From Marinimicrobium agarilyticum DSM 16975 (GTDB lineage Bacteria; Pseudomonadota; Gammaproteobacteria; Pseudomonadales; Cellvibrionaceae): 64,000 nt of DNA. The stretch covers positions 84,164 through 148,163 of the forward strand of contig NZ_AUHU01000011.1 in NCBI RefSeq assembly GCF_000423345.1, written 5' to 3'. How positions within the stretch are numbered: position 1 is the first letter of the stretch; the number at the start of each line of letters is the position of its first letter. Position numbers and translations under genes: made by a program. Shown one piece after another: positions 42,906-53,080 of the stretch. The notes under the pieces are model-generated. The model ran no database searches. It had not been told where the DNA came from and saw only the letters and a program-made list of their open reading frames with translations.

Positions 42906-43747
42906 GGCGTTAAGCCCAGGTTCTTCACAATATTCGCCGTCGGCGCATACTGATTCATGGTGTAGAAATGTAGCCCCGGTGCGCCATTCTCCAGTAGCGT
43001 TTCGCACAGCTCGGTCACCAGTTCTTCGCCAAATGCTTTGATGCTTTCGCTGTCATCGCCGTAGGCTTCCAGCCGCTTGCGCATCCAGCGGGGGATTTCC
43101 GCGCCGCAGGCGTCGGAGAAGCGGGTGAGGTTATTGAAGTTGATGATCGGCATGACGCCCGGATAAATCGGTTGCGTGATTCCGGCCTTGTGGCACTGGT
43201 CCATGAAGTAGAAATACGCGTCGGGATTATAGAAGTACTGGGTAATAGCACTGTTGGCACCGGCGTCAAACTTTCCTTTCAGGAATTTAACGTCGTCGTC
43301 GTAACTTTTGGCCTGCGGATGAATCTCCGGGTAGGCCGCCACTTCCAGGTGGAAATGGTCGCCAAAGTGTTTGCGAATGAAGGCGACCAACTCGTTGGCG
43401 TAGACCATCTGGTAGCCACCGCCGACGCCCGAGGGCATGTCACCGCGCAGGGCGACGATGCGGTCGATGCCAGCGTCTTTGTATTCCTGAATCAGGGCTT
43501 TGATGGTTTCTTCCTCATCGCCCCCGAACGAGAGGTGCGGCGCCACCGGCACGCCTTCTTTTTTGAAGTGCGTTACGAGGCCTTTGGTGTTGTCCCGGGT
43601 GGAACCGCCGGCACCATAGGTGACGGAGAAGAAGTCCGGTTCGAACTCAGAAAGTTTTTTGCGCACGTTCAGCAGCTTTTCCCTTCCCTGATCCGTTTTC
43701 GGGGGAAAGAATTCGAAGCTCAGGCGCGGTTGATCGTTGTCAGTCAT
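42902..43747 (-). CDS. metF: Methylenetetrahydrofolate reductase
   Basis: FAD enzyme that reduces 5,10-methylene-THF to 5-methyl-THF for methionine synthesis. The TIM-barrel is complete in 281 residues: SFEFFPPK with the catalytic Glu, SVTYGAGGSTRD, HLSFGGD, IVALRGDMP, EVAAYPEIHPQA, ANSAITQYFYN, PGVMPIINF and a C-terminal HFYTMNQY. It is the fourth gene of the methionine-cycle operon after metK and ahcY. Its stop overlaps the start of the GNAT gene. Confidence 0.97.
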   Translation of the reverse strand: MTDNDQPRLSFEFFPPKTDQGREKLLNVRKKLSEFEPDFFSVTYGAGGSTRDNTKGLVTHFKKEGVPVAPHLSFGGDEEETIKALIQEYKDAGIDRIVALRGDMPSGVGGGYQMVYANELVAFIRKHFGDHFHLEVAAYPEIHPQAKSYDDDVKFLKGKFDAGANSAITQYFYNPDAYFYFMDQCHKAGITQPIYPGVMPIINFNNLTRFSDACGAEIPRWMRKRLEAYGDDSESIKAFGEELVTELCETLLENGAPGLHFYTMNQYAPTANIVKNLGLTP

Positions 43748-43789
43748 TTTGGTGGAGCTCTGTTTTTTGGATCGTGTTTTGGGGTTTTT

Positions 43790-43862
43790 GGTAGGTGGCG
43801 CTGCGCTTACCGTACCCTACACTTACCCGTAGGGTTGGTAAGCGCGTAGCGCGCCACCTACC
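43790..43862. repeat. REP-like palindromic element (copy A)
   Basis: GGTAGGTGGCG...GCGCTTACC...TACCCTAC on the left is mirrored by GTAGGGT-GGTAAGCGC...GCGCCACCTACC on the right, giving one long hairpin of about 73 bases between ahcY and metF. Member of a family with further copies at 45315, 51807, 53081 and 57981. Confidence 0.8.
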
Positions 43863-43871
43863 GTTACTCAA

Positions 43872-45272
43872 TTAATATTTGTAGCTTTCCGTCTTGAACG
43901 GCCCATCCACCGGCACGTCGATGTACTCGGCTTGCTGCGGGGTCAGCTTGGTGATCACGCCACCGAAACCTTCCACCATGTCTTTCGCTACTTCTTCATC
44001 CAGCTTTTTGGGCAGTACTTTCACGTACAGGTGTTCTTTCTTCTGGTCCTTGGGCAGGTCGGCGAACTTGCGCTCGAACAGATGCATCTGGGCCAGTACC
44101 TGGTTGGCAAAAGAGCCGTCCATGATGCGCGAGGGGTGACCGGTGGCGTTGCCCAGGTTCACCAGGCGACCTTCGGACAAGAGGATCAAGTGATCGTTGC
44201 TGTCCTTGTCGCGGTAGATTTTGTGCACCTGGGGTTTGACCTCTTCCCAGTGCCAGTTCTTGCGCATGTAGGCGGTGTCGATCTCGCTGTCGAAGTGGCC
44301 GATGTTGCACACCACGGCGCTGCTTTTGAGGGCCTTCAACATGGGGGCATCGCACACGTTCACGTTGCCGGTGGTGGTCACCACCAGGTCGGTGTTGCCC
44401 AGCAGGACTTTATCGATGTCCGCATCTTTACCGGTGTTCACGCCATTTTTGTAGGCGGAAACCACTTCAAAGCCGTCCATGCAGGCCTGCATGGCGCAGA
44501 TCGGATCGACTTCGGTAATTTTTACGATCATGCCTTCCTGACGCAGGGAAGCGGCAGAGCCTTTGCCCACATCGCCGTAGCCGATGACCAGCGCTTTCTT
44601 GCCGGCCAGCAGGTGGTCGGTACCGCGCTTGATGGCATCGTTCAGACTGTGACGACAGCCGTACTTGTTGTCGTTCTTGGCCTTGGTGACCGCGTCGTTG
44701 ACGTTGATGGCAGGGACCTTGAGTTCGCCCTTTTTCAGCATATCCAGCAGGCGGTGAACGCCGGTGGTGGTTTCTTCCGAGATGCCGTGAATCTTGTCCA
44801 GCTGTTCGGCGTACTTCTCGTGCATCAGGCCGGTCAAGTCGCCGCCATCGTCCAGAATCATGTTGGAATCCCAGACCTTACCGTCTTTCTTAACGGTCTG
44901 TTCAATGCACCACCAGAACTCCTCTTCCGTCTGGCCCTTCCAGGCGAAGACCGGAATACCCGCGGCGGCGATAGCGGCCGCAGCGTGATCCTGGGTGGAG
45001 AAAATGTTGCAAGAGGCCCAGCGCACTTCCGCGCCCAGCTCCACTAGGGTTTCGATCAGAACGGCGGTCTGGATGGTCATGTGAATGCAGCCCATGATCT
45101 TGGCGCCTTTGAGCGGCTTTTCCGCCTTGTATTTGCGGCGCAGCGCCATCAGTGCGGGCATTTCGCCTTCGGCGATGTCGATTTCACGGCGACCGTATTG
45201 GGCCTGCTTTTCAAAGTCTTCCGCGGTTTTGGCGGCGACTTTGTAGTCGGTAAAGTTGGCGGCGATGTTCAT
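43872..45272 (-). CDS. ahcY: Adenosylhomocysteinase
   Basis: NAD-dependent enzyme that splits S-adenosylhomocysteine into adenosine and homocysteine and so removes the inhibitor of methyltransferases. The 466 residues include [16 protein letters not shown], the catalytic [18 protein letters not shown] segment with Lys and Asp, the NAD-binding [22 protein letters not shown], and the C-terminal KTESYKY. Longer than some bacterial forms because of the usual ~40-residue insertion. Lies between metK and metF and completes the methyl cycle. Confidence 0.97.
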   Translation of the reverse strand: MNIAANFTDYKVAAKTAEDFEKQAQYGRREIDIAEGEMPALMALRRKYKAEKPLKGAKIMGCIHMTIQTAVLIETLVELGAEVRWASCNIFSTQDHAAAAIAAAGIPVFAWKGQTEEEFWWCIEQTVKKDGKVWDSNMILDDGGDLTGLMHEKYAEQLDKIHGISEETTTGVHRLLDMLKKGELKVPAINVNDAVTKAKNDNKYGCRHSLNDAIKRGTDHLLAGKKALVIGYGDVGKGSAASLRQEGMIVKITEVDPICAMQACMDGFEVVSAYKNGVNTGKDADIDKVLLGNTDLVVTTTGNVNVCDAPMLKALKSSAVVCNIGHFDSEIDTAYMRKNWHWEEVKPQVHKIYRDKDSNDHLILLSEGRLVNLGNATGHPSRIMDGSFANQVLAQMHLFERKFADLPKDQKKEHLYVKVLPKKLDEEVAKDMVEGFGGVITKLTPQQAEYIDVPVDGPFKTESYKY

Positions 45273-45314
45273 ATGGTGGCTCCAGTTAAACTTTTGAATT
45301 CGGTTTGGTGTGTT

Positions 45315-45387
45315 GGTAGGTGGCGTTTCACTTACCTACCCTACGCAAAAAAGGATCGTAGGGTAGGTAAGCTCAGCGCCACCTACC
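45315..45387. repeat. REP-like palindromic element (copy B)
   Basis: GGTAGGTGGCG and CTTACCTACCCTACG pair with CGTAGGGTAGGTAAG and CGCCACCTACC across an AT-rich loop (AAAAAAGGAT). Fills the spacer between metK and ahcY and would form a stable hairpin in their shared transcript. Confidence 0.8.
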
Positions 45388-45399
45388 GCTTTAACCCTT

Positions 45400-46560
45400 T
45401 TACAAATACTTCTTCAGCAACTCGGCCTTGTCGGTTTTCTCCCAGGTGAACGCCGGCAGCTCACGGCCGAAGTGCCCGTAGGCGGCGGTGGCGCGGTAAA
45501 TCGGGCGCTTCAGGTCGAGCATATCCACCAGACCTTTCGGGCGCAGGTCGAAGTGCTCACGCACCAGCTTGGCGATTTCGTCGTCGGGCAATTTGCCGGT
45601 GCCGAAAGTGTTCACGGAAATAGAGGTGGGTTCGGCCACGCCGATGGCGTAGGACACCTGAATTTCACAGCGGCTGGCGAGCCCGGCGGCCACAATGTTT
45701 TTGGCCACGTAACGGCCAGCGTAGGCGGCGGAACGGTCTACTTTGGACGGGTCCTTGCCGGAGAAGGCGCCGCCACCGTGACGGGCCATGCCGCCGTAGG
45801 TATCGACAATGATCTTCCGGCCGGTCAGGCCACAGTCGCCCACCGGACCGCCGATGATGAACTGGCCGGTCGGGTTGATGTGGTAGCGGGTGTCGTCATG
45901 TAACCACTCGGCGGGCAGCACCGGCTTGAGGATTTCCTCGCGCACGGCTTCATGAATCTGGGCTTGGGTGACATCGGGGTTGTGCTGGGTCGAGAGGACC
46001 ACTGCGTCCACCGCCACCGGCTTACCGTTTTCGTAACGCAGCGTGACCTGGCTTTTGGCGTCGGGGCGCAGCCAGGGCAGACTACCGTTCCGACGCAACT
46101 CGGCCTGCTTTTCCACCAGCCGGTGGGCGAAATAAATGGGTGCTGGCATCAGCACGTCGGTCTCGTCGGTGGCGTAGCCGAACATCAGACCCTGGTCGCC
46201 GGCGCCCTGGTCTTTGGATTCCGCTTCGTTTTCATCCACGCCCTGGGCGATATCGGCGGACTGTTTGCCGATGGCGTTCAGCACGGCGCAAGAGGCCCCG
46301 TCAAAGCCCACATCGCTGGAGTTGTAACCGATATCCAGAATCACATCGCGAATCAGGTCTTCGAGGTCGACGTAGGTGGAAGTGCGTACCTCACCAGCGA
46401 CGATGGCCATACCGGTTTTGACCAGCGTTTCCACGGCCACGCGGGCATTGGGGTCGTCTTTGAGAATCGCATCCAGCACGGCATCGGAGATCTGATCCGC
46501 CAGTTTGTCGGGGTGGCCTTCCGAGACGGACTCCGAAGTAAACAACGAATATTCAGCCAT
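45400..46560 (-). CDS. metK: S-adenosylmethionine synthetase
   Basis: Makes S-adenosylmethionine from methionine and ATP. Full length (386 residues) with [20 protein letters not shown], the methionine-loop region, [12 protein letters not shown], the [19 protein letters not shown]-loop-like motif near the middle, and [20 protein letters not shown] lies seven bases before the ATG. Only ten bases separate it from the upstream ArsR-methyltransferase gene, so it is the second gene of that operon. Confidence 0.98.
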   Translation of the reverse strand: MAEYSLFTSESVSEGHPDKLADQISDAVLDAILKDDPNARVAVETLVKTGMAIVAGEVRTSTYVDLEDLIRDVILDIGYNSSDVGFDGASCAVLNAIGKQSADIAQGVDENEAESKDQGAGDQGLMFGYATDETDVLMPAPIYFAHRLVEKQAELRRNGSLPWLRPDAKSQVTLRYENGKPVAVDAVVLSTQHNPDVTQAQIHEAVREEILKPVLPAEWLHDDTRYHINPTGQFIIGGPVGDCGLTGRKIIVDTYGGMARHGGGAFSGKDPSKVDRSAAYAGRYVAKNIVAAGLASRCEIQVSYAIGVAEPTSISVNTFGTGKLPDDEIAKLVREHFDLRPKGLVDMLDLKRPIYRATAAYGHFGRELPAFTWEKTDKAELLKKYL

Positions 46561-46570
46561 GAGTGGCTCC

Positions 46571-47584
46571 TTACACGGGTGATAAAGGGTCGGATGATGA
46601 ACGTTTAAAAAACTGTCGCAGTTGAATCTGAAAACCGTTGCGCAGAGCGAAGTAAACGCTCTGGCCTTCCTTCAGGCCGGCGTCGCCTGCCCAAAGGGAT
46701 AAATCGTCCGGCTCGAAGCCCTGCCAGAGGTCTCCGCAGGCTTCCCGCGCCCAGGTTTGTTCATGACGGCAGAGGTCGGTCACCAATAAGGCGCCTCCGG
46801 GGACCAGCACACCGCTCAAATCCTGAAAAATGTCGGCGGGCGAGGGGGTGTGGTGCAGCACCATATTCACCACAATACAGTCCGCCAGCACTTTGTGTTC
46901 TTTCAGTCTGCGGGTGTCGCCCAGAATAAATTCGACATTACTCAGGCGCTGCTCTTGAGCGCGCTGTCTGGCTTGTTCCAACATTTTTGAGGCATTGTCC
47001 AGTGCCACCACCTGCTTGAAGCGTTTGGCCAGCGCCGGCAAAAACTCGCCCTCACCCGGCCCGACTTCCAGTGCCAGGTGGCGATCCGGCAGGGGCGTGT
47101 TGGCAAGCAGCTGACCCACCTGTTCGGCGTATACGGGATAGCTGGCAATGAGGTCTTGTTGCGCCCGAAATTTGTGGGCGTTGTCGGCGAAAAAATCCCG
47201 CGAAGCGAGCGCTCGCTCACGCCGCAGCTCACTGAGTTTCTCATTCAGATCACCCGGTAGCGGCTCGACGTCCAGGGTGGCGAACAGCTGCTGTTGCAGT
47301 TCGCGCAACGGGTTCGCCGGCGCCAGGTAGGCCCGCCTATAGAAGATGGAGTTGCCTTCCCGGCGTGAGGTGAGCAGCCCGGCGTTGGTGAGTACCTTCA
47401 AGTGGTGGCTCATGCCGGATTGTTTGCACTCGAGCAACTGGCATAGCTCAAGCACCCCGAAGGAGTCGCGTTTCATGACTCGCAGGATGTCCAGGCGCAG
47501 GGGGTCGCCCGCGGCTTTGAGCAGCAGGGGCAGGGCCTGGGGGGCGAGGCTGTCCTCGGGTGGGAGTGCTTGAGCTTGATTCAT
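46571..47584 (-). CDS. ArsR-family regulator fused to a SAM-dependent methyltransferase domain (SahR-like)
   Basis: A 337-residue two-domain protein. Residues about 15-95 form an ArsR winged helix ([29 protein letters not shown], then the recognition helix [17 protein letters not shown]). Residues about 150-300 form a class I methyltransferase fold ([35 protein letters not shown]). It heads the metK-ahcY-metF operon. ArsR-type regulators called SahR control the SAM cycle in response to S-adenosylhomocysteine; the methyltransferase-like domain could sense that ligand. A perfect palindrome 30 bases upstream is the likely operator. Confidence 0.88.
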   Translation of the reverse strand: MNQAQALPPEDSLAPQALPLLLKAAGDPLRLDILRVMKRDSFGVLELCQLLECKQSGMSHHLKVLTNAGLLTSRREGNSIFYRRAYLAPANPLRELQQQLFATLDVEPLPGDLNEKLSELRRERALASRDFFADNAHKFRAQQDLIASYPVYAEQVGQLLANTPLPDRHLALEVGPGEGEFLPALAKRFKQVVALDNASKMLEQARQRAQEQRLSNVEFILGDTRRLKEHKVLADCIVVNMVLHHTPSPADIFQDLSGVLVPGGALLVTDLCRHEQTWAREACGDLWQGFEPDDLSLWAGDAGLKEGQSVYFALRNGFQIQLRQFFKRSSSDPLSPV

Positions 47585-47613
47585 AGAGCGGGAGTCTAGC
47601 AGGAGTTTTCACC

Positions 47614-47635
47614 TATATCAAAATATTTTGATATA
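47614..47635. promoter_or_regulatory. Perfect 22-bp palindrome, probable operator of the SAM-cycle operon
   Basis: TATATCAAAAT followed by ATTTTGATATA is exactly self-complementary and 100% A/T except for one C and one G. It lies 30 bases before the ATG of the ArsR-methyltransferase gene, as expected for an ArsR-dimer site that also overlaps the promoter. Autoregulation is inferred. Confidence 0.75.
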
Positions 47636-47658
47636 GAGTGGTGCGTGCGGAGAGTAGA

Positions 47659-47768
47659 GTGTGGGCGGGGGTATGGTGTTTGGAAACCCGCCGTGAACCC
47701 ATCCATGGGGGCTTCTCATCGGCATCCATGCCTCAGAGAGTTTCCAAACACCATACCCCCGCCCACAC
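47659..47768 (-). ncRNA. TwoAYGGAY-like structured element (copy 1)
   Basis: Arms at 47659-47687 and 47740-47768 are perfect 29-base complements. Between them, read on the minus strand, are GGC-ATGGAT-GCC and CCC-ATGGAT-GGG, two small hairpins whose loops both read AYGGAY. This matches the TwoAYGGAY motif, a computationally described RNA of unknown function found in gammaproteobacteria and clostridia. The strand is set by that motif. Located in the promoter region between the SAM-cycle operon and tktA. Confidence 0.75.
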
Positions 47769-47879
47769 CCTATGAACTTCGTAGCTCCCAATAATCCGTC
47801 AACTCGAAATGGTGGGTGACGCGTTCCGCGATTACCGCACTATACGCACCTCTTTGGTTGGCTATTGGCACTGAGGGCG

Positions 47880-47981
47880 GGAACGGGGCATACCCTTCGG
47901 AGACTCTCTGAGGCATGGATGCCGATGAGAAGCCTCCAGGGATGGATTTACGGCGGGTCTCCGAAGGGTATGCCCCGTTCC
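47880..47981 (+). ncRNA. TwoAYGGAY-like structured element (copy 2)
   Basis: Arms at 47880-47904 and 47957-47981 are perfect 25-base complements and differ in sequence from those of copy 1. The core is the reverse complement of copy 1: GGC-ATGGAT-GCC, spacer GATGAGAAGCC, then TCC-AGGGAT-GGA. The second hairpin shows a compensated pair change (C-G in copy 1 to T-A here), so structure is conserved. Copies 1 and 2 are inverted relative to each other with 111 bases between. Confidence 0.72.
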
Positions 47982-48397
47982 TGACCGGTCTCGAAGTGAG
48001 CATCAATCGAGTTCAGTCCCTTGAACTATATAGTCATAAAAACTATAACAAGGCTTTACTGTCTGCGCTCGGTAGGGGAAAATAGCGCGCTTTGAAATCT
48101 CCACAGCCTATTTGTGCGGTTAGAGTTAAAAAAAGCCGCCAAATGTCATACAATTATCGGCTTTGTACTGAAAGCTAGGAGCGGTCCGAAGAGAACCGCG
48201 GGCGCCGGAAACGGTCGACAACCCACAGCAATGAAGCTCTGGCGCCCACCAATCGCGTGACAAAGACAGCCCTGCGAGGCTCGGTGCCCAACACCACACT
48301 GGCGCCAGGAAAGCCCCGGGGTCCGACAGAAAAAGGGTCACTGAAAGGCCCTAAGATTCCAGAACATCCAACTATCATCGAAGGAGCTACTGACAAC

Positions 48398-50395
48398 ATG
48401 CCCACTCGTACTGAACTTGCCAACGCCATCCGCGCCCTGAGTATGGACGCGGTCCAGAAAGCCAAAAGCGGCCACCCCGGCGCGCCCATGGGCATGGCGG
48501 ACATCGCCGAAGTCCTCTGGAACGACTTCATGAAGCACAACCCGACCAACCCGGAATGGGTGGATCGTGACCGCTTCGTCATGTCCAACGGCCACGGCTC
48601 CATGCTGGTCTACTCCCTGCTGCACCTGACCGGCTACGACCTGCCGATGAAAGAGCTGGAAAACTTCCGTCAGCTGCACTCCAAAACCCCGGGCCACCCC
48701 GAGCTGGGCTACACCCCTGGCGTTGAAACCACCACCGGCCCGTTGGGTCAGGGTCTGGCCAACAGCGTCGGTATGGCACTGGCCGAGAAAAACCTCGCCG
48801 CTCAGTTCAACCGCGATGGCCACACCATTGTCGATCACCACACCTACGTGTTCATGGGCGACGGCTGCCTGATGGAGGGCATCTCCCACGAAGCCTGCTC
48901 CCTGGCCGGTACGCTGGGGCTGGGCAAGCTGATCGGCTTCTACGACGACAACGGCATCTCCATTGACGGTAAGGTCGAAGGCTGGTTTACCGACGACACG
49001 CCCAAACGCTTTGAAGCCTACGACTGGCATGTGATCCCGAACGTCGACGGTCACGATCCCGCCGCCGTGAAGGCCGCCATCGAAGAAGCCCAGAAAGAAA
49101 CCGAAAAGCCCAGCCTGATCTGCTGCAAAACCGTGATCGGCTTTGGCTCGCCCAACAAGCGCGGCACCCAAGGTATACACGGTGCTCCGCTGGGCGAAGA
49201 GGAAATCGAGCTGGCTCGCAAAGAGCTGAACTGGAATCACGCTCCCTTCGAAATCCCCGACGACATTTACAAAGGCTGGGATGCCAAAGAGAAGGGCGCC
49301 GCCTCTGAAAGCAGCTGGCAAGAGCGCTTCGGCGCCTACAAAAAGGCCCACCCGGAGCTGGCCGAAGAGTTTGAGCGTCGCGTGATCAAGGGCGAGTTGC
49401 CCAAAGAATTCGCCGCCAAGGCCGACGCTTTCATCAAGGAGTGTCAGGAAAAGCAGGAAGCCATGCCGAGCCGTAAGGCCTCGCTCAAGGCCATCGAAAC
49501 CTTCGGTGCCATCCTGCCCGAACTGCTGGGCGGCTCTGCCGACCTGGCCGGTTCCAACCTGACCATCTGGTCCGGCTCCAAGCCGATCACCAAAGAAGAC
49601 GCCTCCGGCAACTACATCTACTACGGTGTGCGTGAGTTCGGCATGAGCGCCATGATGAACGGTATCGCCGCCCACGGTGGTTTCATCAACTACGGTGCCA
49701 CCTTCCTGATGTTCATGGACTATGCTCGCAACGCCGTGCGCATGTCCGCGCTGATGAAGCTGCCCAACATCTTCGTTTATACCCACGACTCCATCGGTCA
49801 GGGCGAAGACGGCCCGACGCACCAGCCGGTCGAGCACATGGCCACGCTGCGCGCCACCCCGAACATGGTGGTATGGCGCCCCTGTGACGCCGCTGAAACC
49901 GCCACGGCCTGGAAAATGGCCATTGAGCGCAAAGACGGCCCGAGCGCACTGGTCTTCAGCCGTCAGGGCCTGGAGGCGGTTCAGCGCAACGCAGAGCAGG
50001 TGGAAGCCATCGCCCGCGGCGGCTACATCCTGCGCGACTGCGACGGCGAGCCGGAAGTGATCCTGATGGCCACCGGTTCCGAAGTGACCCCGACTCTGGA
50101 AGCGGCCGACCTGCTGACCGAAAAAGGTCGCAAGGTCCGTGTAGTCTCCATGCCCAGCACCACGCTGTTCGACCTGCAGGGTAAAGAGTACAAAGACGAA
50201 GTGCTGCCGCGCAGCGTGACCGCGCGAGTCGCTGTGGAAACCGCTCACGGTGACCAGTGGCGCAAGTACATCGGCCTGGACGGCGCCACCGTGACCCTGG
50301 ACACCTTCGGTGAATCCGGCAAGGGCGGCGACCTGATGAAGCACTTCGGCTTCACTGCTGAAAACATCGCCAAGACCGCCGAAGGCCTGCTCTAA
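48398..50395 (+). CDS. tktA: Transketolase
   Basis: Thiamine-diphosphate enzyme of the pentose phosphate pathway that moves two-carbon units between sugar phosphates. At 665 residues it is full length, with [15 protein letters not shown], the TPP motif [18 protein letters not shown] ... N, the DGHD loop, and the PYR domain motif RFGVREFGM-like [15 protein letters not shown] plus [18 protein letters not shown]. The ATG at 48398 follows an AAGGAG; in-frame codons upstream are not conserved. Probably the first gene of a transcription unit with pgk. Confidence 0.97.
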   Translation: MPTRTELANAIRALSMDAVQKAKSGHPGAPMGMADIAEVLWNDFMKHNPTNPEWVDRDRFVMSNGHGSMLVYSLLHLTGYDLPMKELENFRQLHSKTPGHPELGYTPGVETTTGPLGQGLANSVGMALAEKNLAAQFNRDGHTIVDHHTYVFMGDGCLMEGISHEACSLAGTLGLGKLIGFYDDNGISIDGKVEGWFTDDTPKRFEAYDWHVIPNVDGHDPAAVKAAIEEAQKETEKPSLICCKTVIGFGSPNKRGTQGIHGAPLGEEEIELARKELNWNHAPFEIPDDIYKGWDAKEKGAASESSWQERFGAYKKAHPELAEEFERRVIKGELPKEFAAKADAFIKECQEKQEAMPSRKASLKAIETFGAILPELLGGSADLAGSNLTIWSGSKPITKEDASGNYIYYGVREFGMSAMMNGIAAHGGFINYGATFLMFMDYARNAVRMSALMKLPNIFVYTHDSIGQGEDGPTHQPVEHMATLRATPNMVVWRPCDAAETATAWKMAIERKDGPSALVFSRQGLEAVQRNAEQVEAIARGGYILRDCDGEPEVILMATGSEVTPTLEAADLLTEKGRKVRVVSMPSTTLFDLQGKEYKDEVLPRSVTARVAVETAHGDQWRKYIGLDGATVTLDTFGESGKGGDLMKHFGFTAENIAKTAEGLL

Positions 50396-50473
50396 GACGG
50401 CGTGAGCGATATCACCCGGCCAGGGTCGGTTGATATCGCGCTCGGCGACCGCATCTTTTAATGCGGTATCATT

Positions 50474-50498
50474 AGCCCGACAACTCCGTTGTCGGGCT
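50474..50498 (+). terminator. Hairpins between tktA and pgk
   Basis: AGCCCGACAAC and GTTGTCGGGCT form a perfect 11-bp stem with loop TCC. A second hairpin lies just upstream (GCGATATCA at 50406-50414 with TGATATCGC at 50431-50439). The T tract is weak, so partial termination or RNA processing between tktA and pgk is more likely than a full stop. Confidence 0.55.
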
Positions 50499-50561
50499 TA
50501 CTTGTTTCCGGTGGATGGGAAATGCCCGGCCACCCCGAATACCAACCAATGGGAGCGATTC

Positions 50562-51737
50562 ATGACCGTAAAACGTATGCAAGACCAGGATCTGTCCGGT
50601 AAGCGCGTATTGATCCGCGAAGACCTGAACGTACCGATTCGCGATGGCAAAATCACCAGCACCGTTCGCCTGGACGGCGCCGTGCCCACGATCAAGAAAG
50701 CCCTGGAAATGGGCGCCAAGGTCATGGTGATGTCCCACCTGGGGCGTCCGGAAGAAGGCCAGTTCAGCGAAGAGGATTCCCTGGCGTTGGTCGCCAAGGC
50801 ACTGGGCGAGTCTCTGGGTAAAGACGTACCACTGATTCGCGACTGGGTGGACGGCGTCGATATGGGCGGTAGCGATGTGGTGCTGCTGGAAAACGTCCGC
50901 TTCAACAAAGGCGAAAAAGCCAACGACGACGAACTGGCCAAGAAAATGGCCAAACTGTGCGATGTGTTCGTAATGGACGCCTTCGGCACCGCTCACCGCG
51001 CGCAAGCCTCGACCCACGGTGTGGCCAAGTACGCCCCCATCGCCTGTGCCGGCCCGCTGCTGGCCAATGAGCTGGATGCCCTGGGCAAAGTGCTGGACAA
51101 CCCGGAGCGTCCGCTGGTGTCCATCGTTGGCGGTGCCAAGGTCTCCTCCAAACTGAGCGTGTTGGACTCTTTGTCCAAGATTTCCGACACCCTGGTAGTC
51201 GGCGGGGGTATTTCCAACACCTTCGTCGCCGCGGCCGGTTACGAAGTCGGCAACTCCCTGCATGAGAAGGATCTGATCCCCGAAGCGCAGCGCCTGACCA
51301 ACACCACCGAAGTGATCTACGCCACCGACGTGCGCACCACCACGGCAGGCTTTGATGACTGGGCCAACGACACCCCGACCGAAGTGAAAAAGGTCGACGA
51401 GATCGGTGCCGATGAAGAAATCATCGACTATGGTCCGGAAACCGCGCAGAAAGTGGCGGACATCATCAAGAACGCCAAAACCATTCTGTGGAACGGCCCC
51501 TGCGGCGTGTTCGAGTTCGACGCCTTCGCCAAGGGCACCAAAGTGGTGGCCGATGCGATTGCCGAGAGCCAGGCGTTCTCCGTCGCCGGCGGTGGTGACA
51601 CCCTGGCGGCCATCGACAAGTGGAACCTGGCGGACAAGATCTCCTACATCTCCACCGGCGGTGGCGCCTTCCTGGAATTTGTGGAAGGCAAACCCCTGCC
51701 CGCCGTGGAAATACTGGAGCAGCGCGCGAACGACTGA
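50562..51737 (+). CDS. pgk: Phosphoglycerate kinase
   Basis: Interconverts 1,3-bisphosphoglycerate and 3-phosphoglycerate in glycolysis and gluconeogenesis. 391 residues with the usual landmarks: [10 protein letters not shown] (substrate site; R-x-D-x-N), SHLGRP, LLENVRF, the hinge [15 protein letters not shown] and GGGDTLAAI (nucleotide site). ATG at 50562 has GGGAG upstream. Placed after tktA as in Pseudomonas, but without epd between them. Confidence 0.97.
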   Translation: MTVKRMQDQDLSGKRVLIREDLNVPIRDGKITSTVRLDGAVPTIKKALEMGAKVMVMSHLGRPEEGQFSEEDSLALVAKALGESLGKDVPLIRDWVDGVDMGGSDVVLLENVRFNKGEKANDDELAKKMAKLCDVFVMDAFGTAHRAQASTHGVAKYAPIACAGPLLANELDALGKVLDNPERPLVSIVGGAKVSSKLSVLDSLSKISDTLVVGGGISNTFVAAAGYEVGNSLHEKDLIPEAQRLTNTTEVIYATDVRTTTAGFDDWANDTPTEVKKVDEIGADEEIIDYGPETAQKVADIIKNAKTILWNGPCGVFEFDAFAKGTKVVADAIAESQAFSVAGGGDTLAAIDKWNLADKISYISTGGGAFLEFVEGKPLPAVEILEQRAND

Positions 51738-51759
51738 TCATTGTTGTTACGCAATCGTT

Positions 51760-51796
51760 AAAAAAGGCGGCTCCAAAATTGGGGCCGCCTTTTTTA
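51760..51796 (+). terminator. Intrinsic terminator after pgk
   Basis: GGCGGCTCC (51766-51774), loop AAAATT, GGGGCCGCC (51781-51789), then seven T. A strong rho-independent terminator; the run of A on its left means it could also work for the opposite strand. Confidence 0.9.
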
Positions 51797-51806
51797 TAGG
51801 TTCGAT

Positions 51807-51840
51807 TTGTCAGGTGGCGCGCTTCGCGCTTACCTGACAA
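51807..51840. repeat. REP-like element, short form (copy C)
   Basis: TTGTCAGGT and ACCTGACAA flank GGCGCGCTTCGCGCTT. It keeps the inner GGTGGCGCGC...GCGCTTACC part of the family but lacks the outer CCCTACG part. Sits right after the pgk terminator, against the stop of the desaturase gene. Confidence 0.75.
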
Positions 51841-51842
51841 AA

Positions 51843-53012
51843 TTACTGTTTCGGGAGGCCTGAATCCTTTCTCCCCAAATGCACCGTCACCGGATACAAC
51901 GTCTGCCCCACCACACTCCTTGGCAACCGCTTGGTGGTGCCGTACTCGGCGGGCCAATGCTCACCGGGAAAATGGTAGGTTCCAAACAGCCGATCAAAAA
52001 TCACCGTGTGTGCGGAATAATTGGTATCAATCGCCGGCTTCTCCGAACTGTGGTGCCAGTGGTGAAACTGCGGCGTCACAAACACATATTTCAGTGGTCC
52101 GAATGGTAAGCGGGTATTGCAATGAATCAGCACCGCCTGCAATGCTGCGAACACCACATACGCGTTCAGCGCCGCTTCATCCGCACCCAGTAAATACAGC
52201 GGAATCATTACCATCGCCCGCTCCGAGAACACCTGAACAAAGTGCCCGCGCGAACCCGCCAGCCAGTCCAGATGCTCCACCGAGTGATGTACCGCATGGA
52301 CGGGCCATAGCAGCTTTATCTCGTGGTAAGCGCGATGTTCCCAGTACAGCACAAAGTCCGCACACAAGATGATCAATGCCACTTGCAGCCAGATCGGGAT
52401 CGACTGAATCGTGGCCTGAACGTCCTGGCTGATTGCCCAGTGAAAATGACTGGCGTGATAGTTTGAGAAAATCAATATGGCCGAAATGGCCAGATGGTTG
52501 AAGCAGAAATAAAACAGATCCACGTCCCACTCCGGGCGCATAATGACCTGTTCCCGATATTTGGGGAGCAGCTTTTCCAGTGTAAGAAAAATAACAACCG
52601 ACCCGAGGAAAGCCAATATCAACCAGTCCACGCCCAGGGAAAGTTCACGGGGCTCAACCGAACCCACCGGAACCCGATAGCCGCCGAGCGCCAGTGCGAT
52701 CAAGCTAAAGCCAATGCCGAAGCTTCCCAAATGTCGGTACAGGCCGCGATTCAGAATAAACGTCAGGCAACCCAGTAAAATGGAAAAATAGATTCCATAC
52801 TTGAGCAGTATTTGCAGTTGCTCGCCGTCATAGACCTGCCGTAATTCCGTGGTCGTGAGGTAGGAGGGGTACAGGTAGGCCAGTACGGCCAGCACACTGA
52901 GAATGCCCAGGGTAATCGAGCTGATCCCGCTGATCCTCCCCTCCCCGAGACGAAGCTCGCGCTCCGGCAATGGCTCGGGGGTTCGTTCCCTGTATTGATA
53001 GTTCGTTTCCAT
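51843..53012 (-). CDS. Sterol desaturase / fatty acid hydroxylase superfamily membrane protein
   Basis: Di-iron membrane oxygenase. The three His boxes are clear: HRAYH at about 225, HAVHHSVEH at about 240, and FHHWHH at about 315. Several membrane helices precede them (about 35-50, 70-90, 95-115, 135-155). A basic/acidic N-terminal tail (YQYRERTPEPLPERELR) is cytosolic. 389 residues is longer than the minimal family because of the extra N-terminal helices. The lipid substrate cannot be told. Monocistronic. Confidence 0.88.
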   Translation of the reverse strand: METNYQYRERTPEPLPERELRLGEGRISGISSITLGILSVLAVLAYLYPSYLTTTELRQVYDGEQLQILLKYGIYFSILLGCLTFILNRGLYRHLGSFGIGFSLIALALGGYRVPVGSVEPRELSLGVDWLILAFLGSVVIFLTLEKLLPKYREQVIMRPEWDVDLFYFCFNHLAISAILIFSNYHASHFHWAISQDVQATIQSIPIWLQVALIILCADFVLYWEHRAYHEIKLLWPVHAVHHSVEHLDWLAGSRGHFVQVFSERAMVMIPLYLLGADEAALNAYVVFAALQAVLIHCNTRLPFGPLKYVFVTPQFHHWHHSSEKPAIDTNYSAHTVIFDRLFGTYHFPGEHWPAEYGTTKRLPRSVVGQTLYPVTVHLGRKDSGLPKQ

Positions 53013-53080
53013 AAGCTCAACGGTCCTCTTTCTCGGCGCTTTGTCTGACGTATCCGGCCGACATTATACAACGCCCAACG

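Noticed and set aside
43932..45047. 371-codon frame opposite ahcY
   Set aside because: Antisense shadow of a housekeeping gene.
45273..45399. Possible SAH riboswitch before ahcY
   Set aside because: The conserved SAH-aptamer core is not present; the spacer is taken up by the REP-like palindrome.
47770..48006. 78-codon minus-strand frame over structured element copy 2
   Set aside because: It runs through the inverted repeat; its sequence is set by the hairpin, not by selection for protein.
48338..50344. 668-codon frame opposite tktA
   Set aside because: Antisense shadow caused by GC-rich third positions; no domain despite the length.
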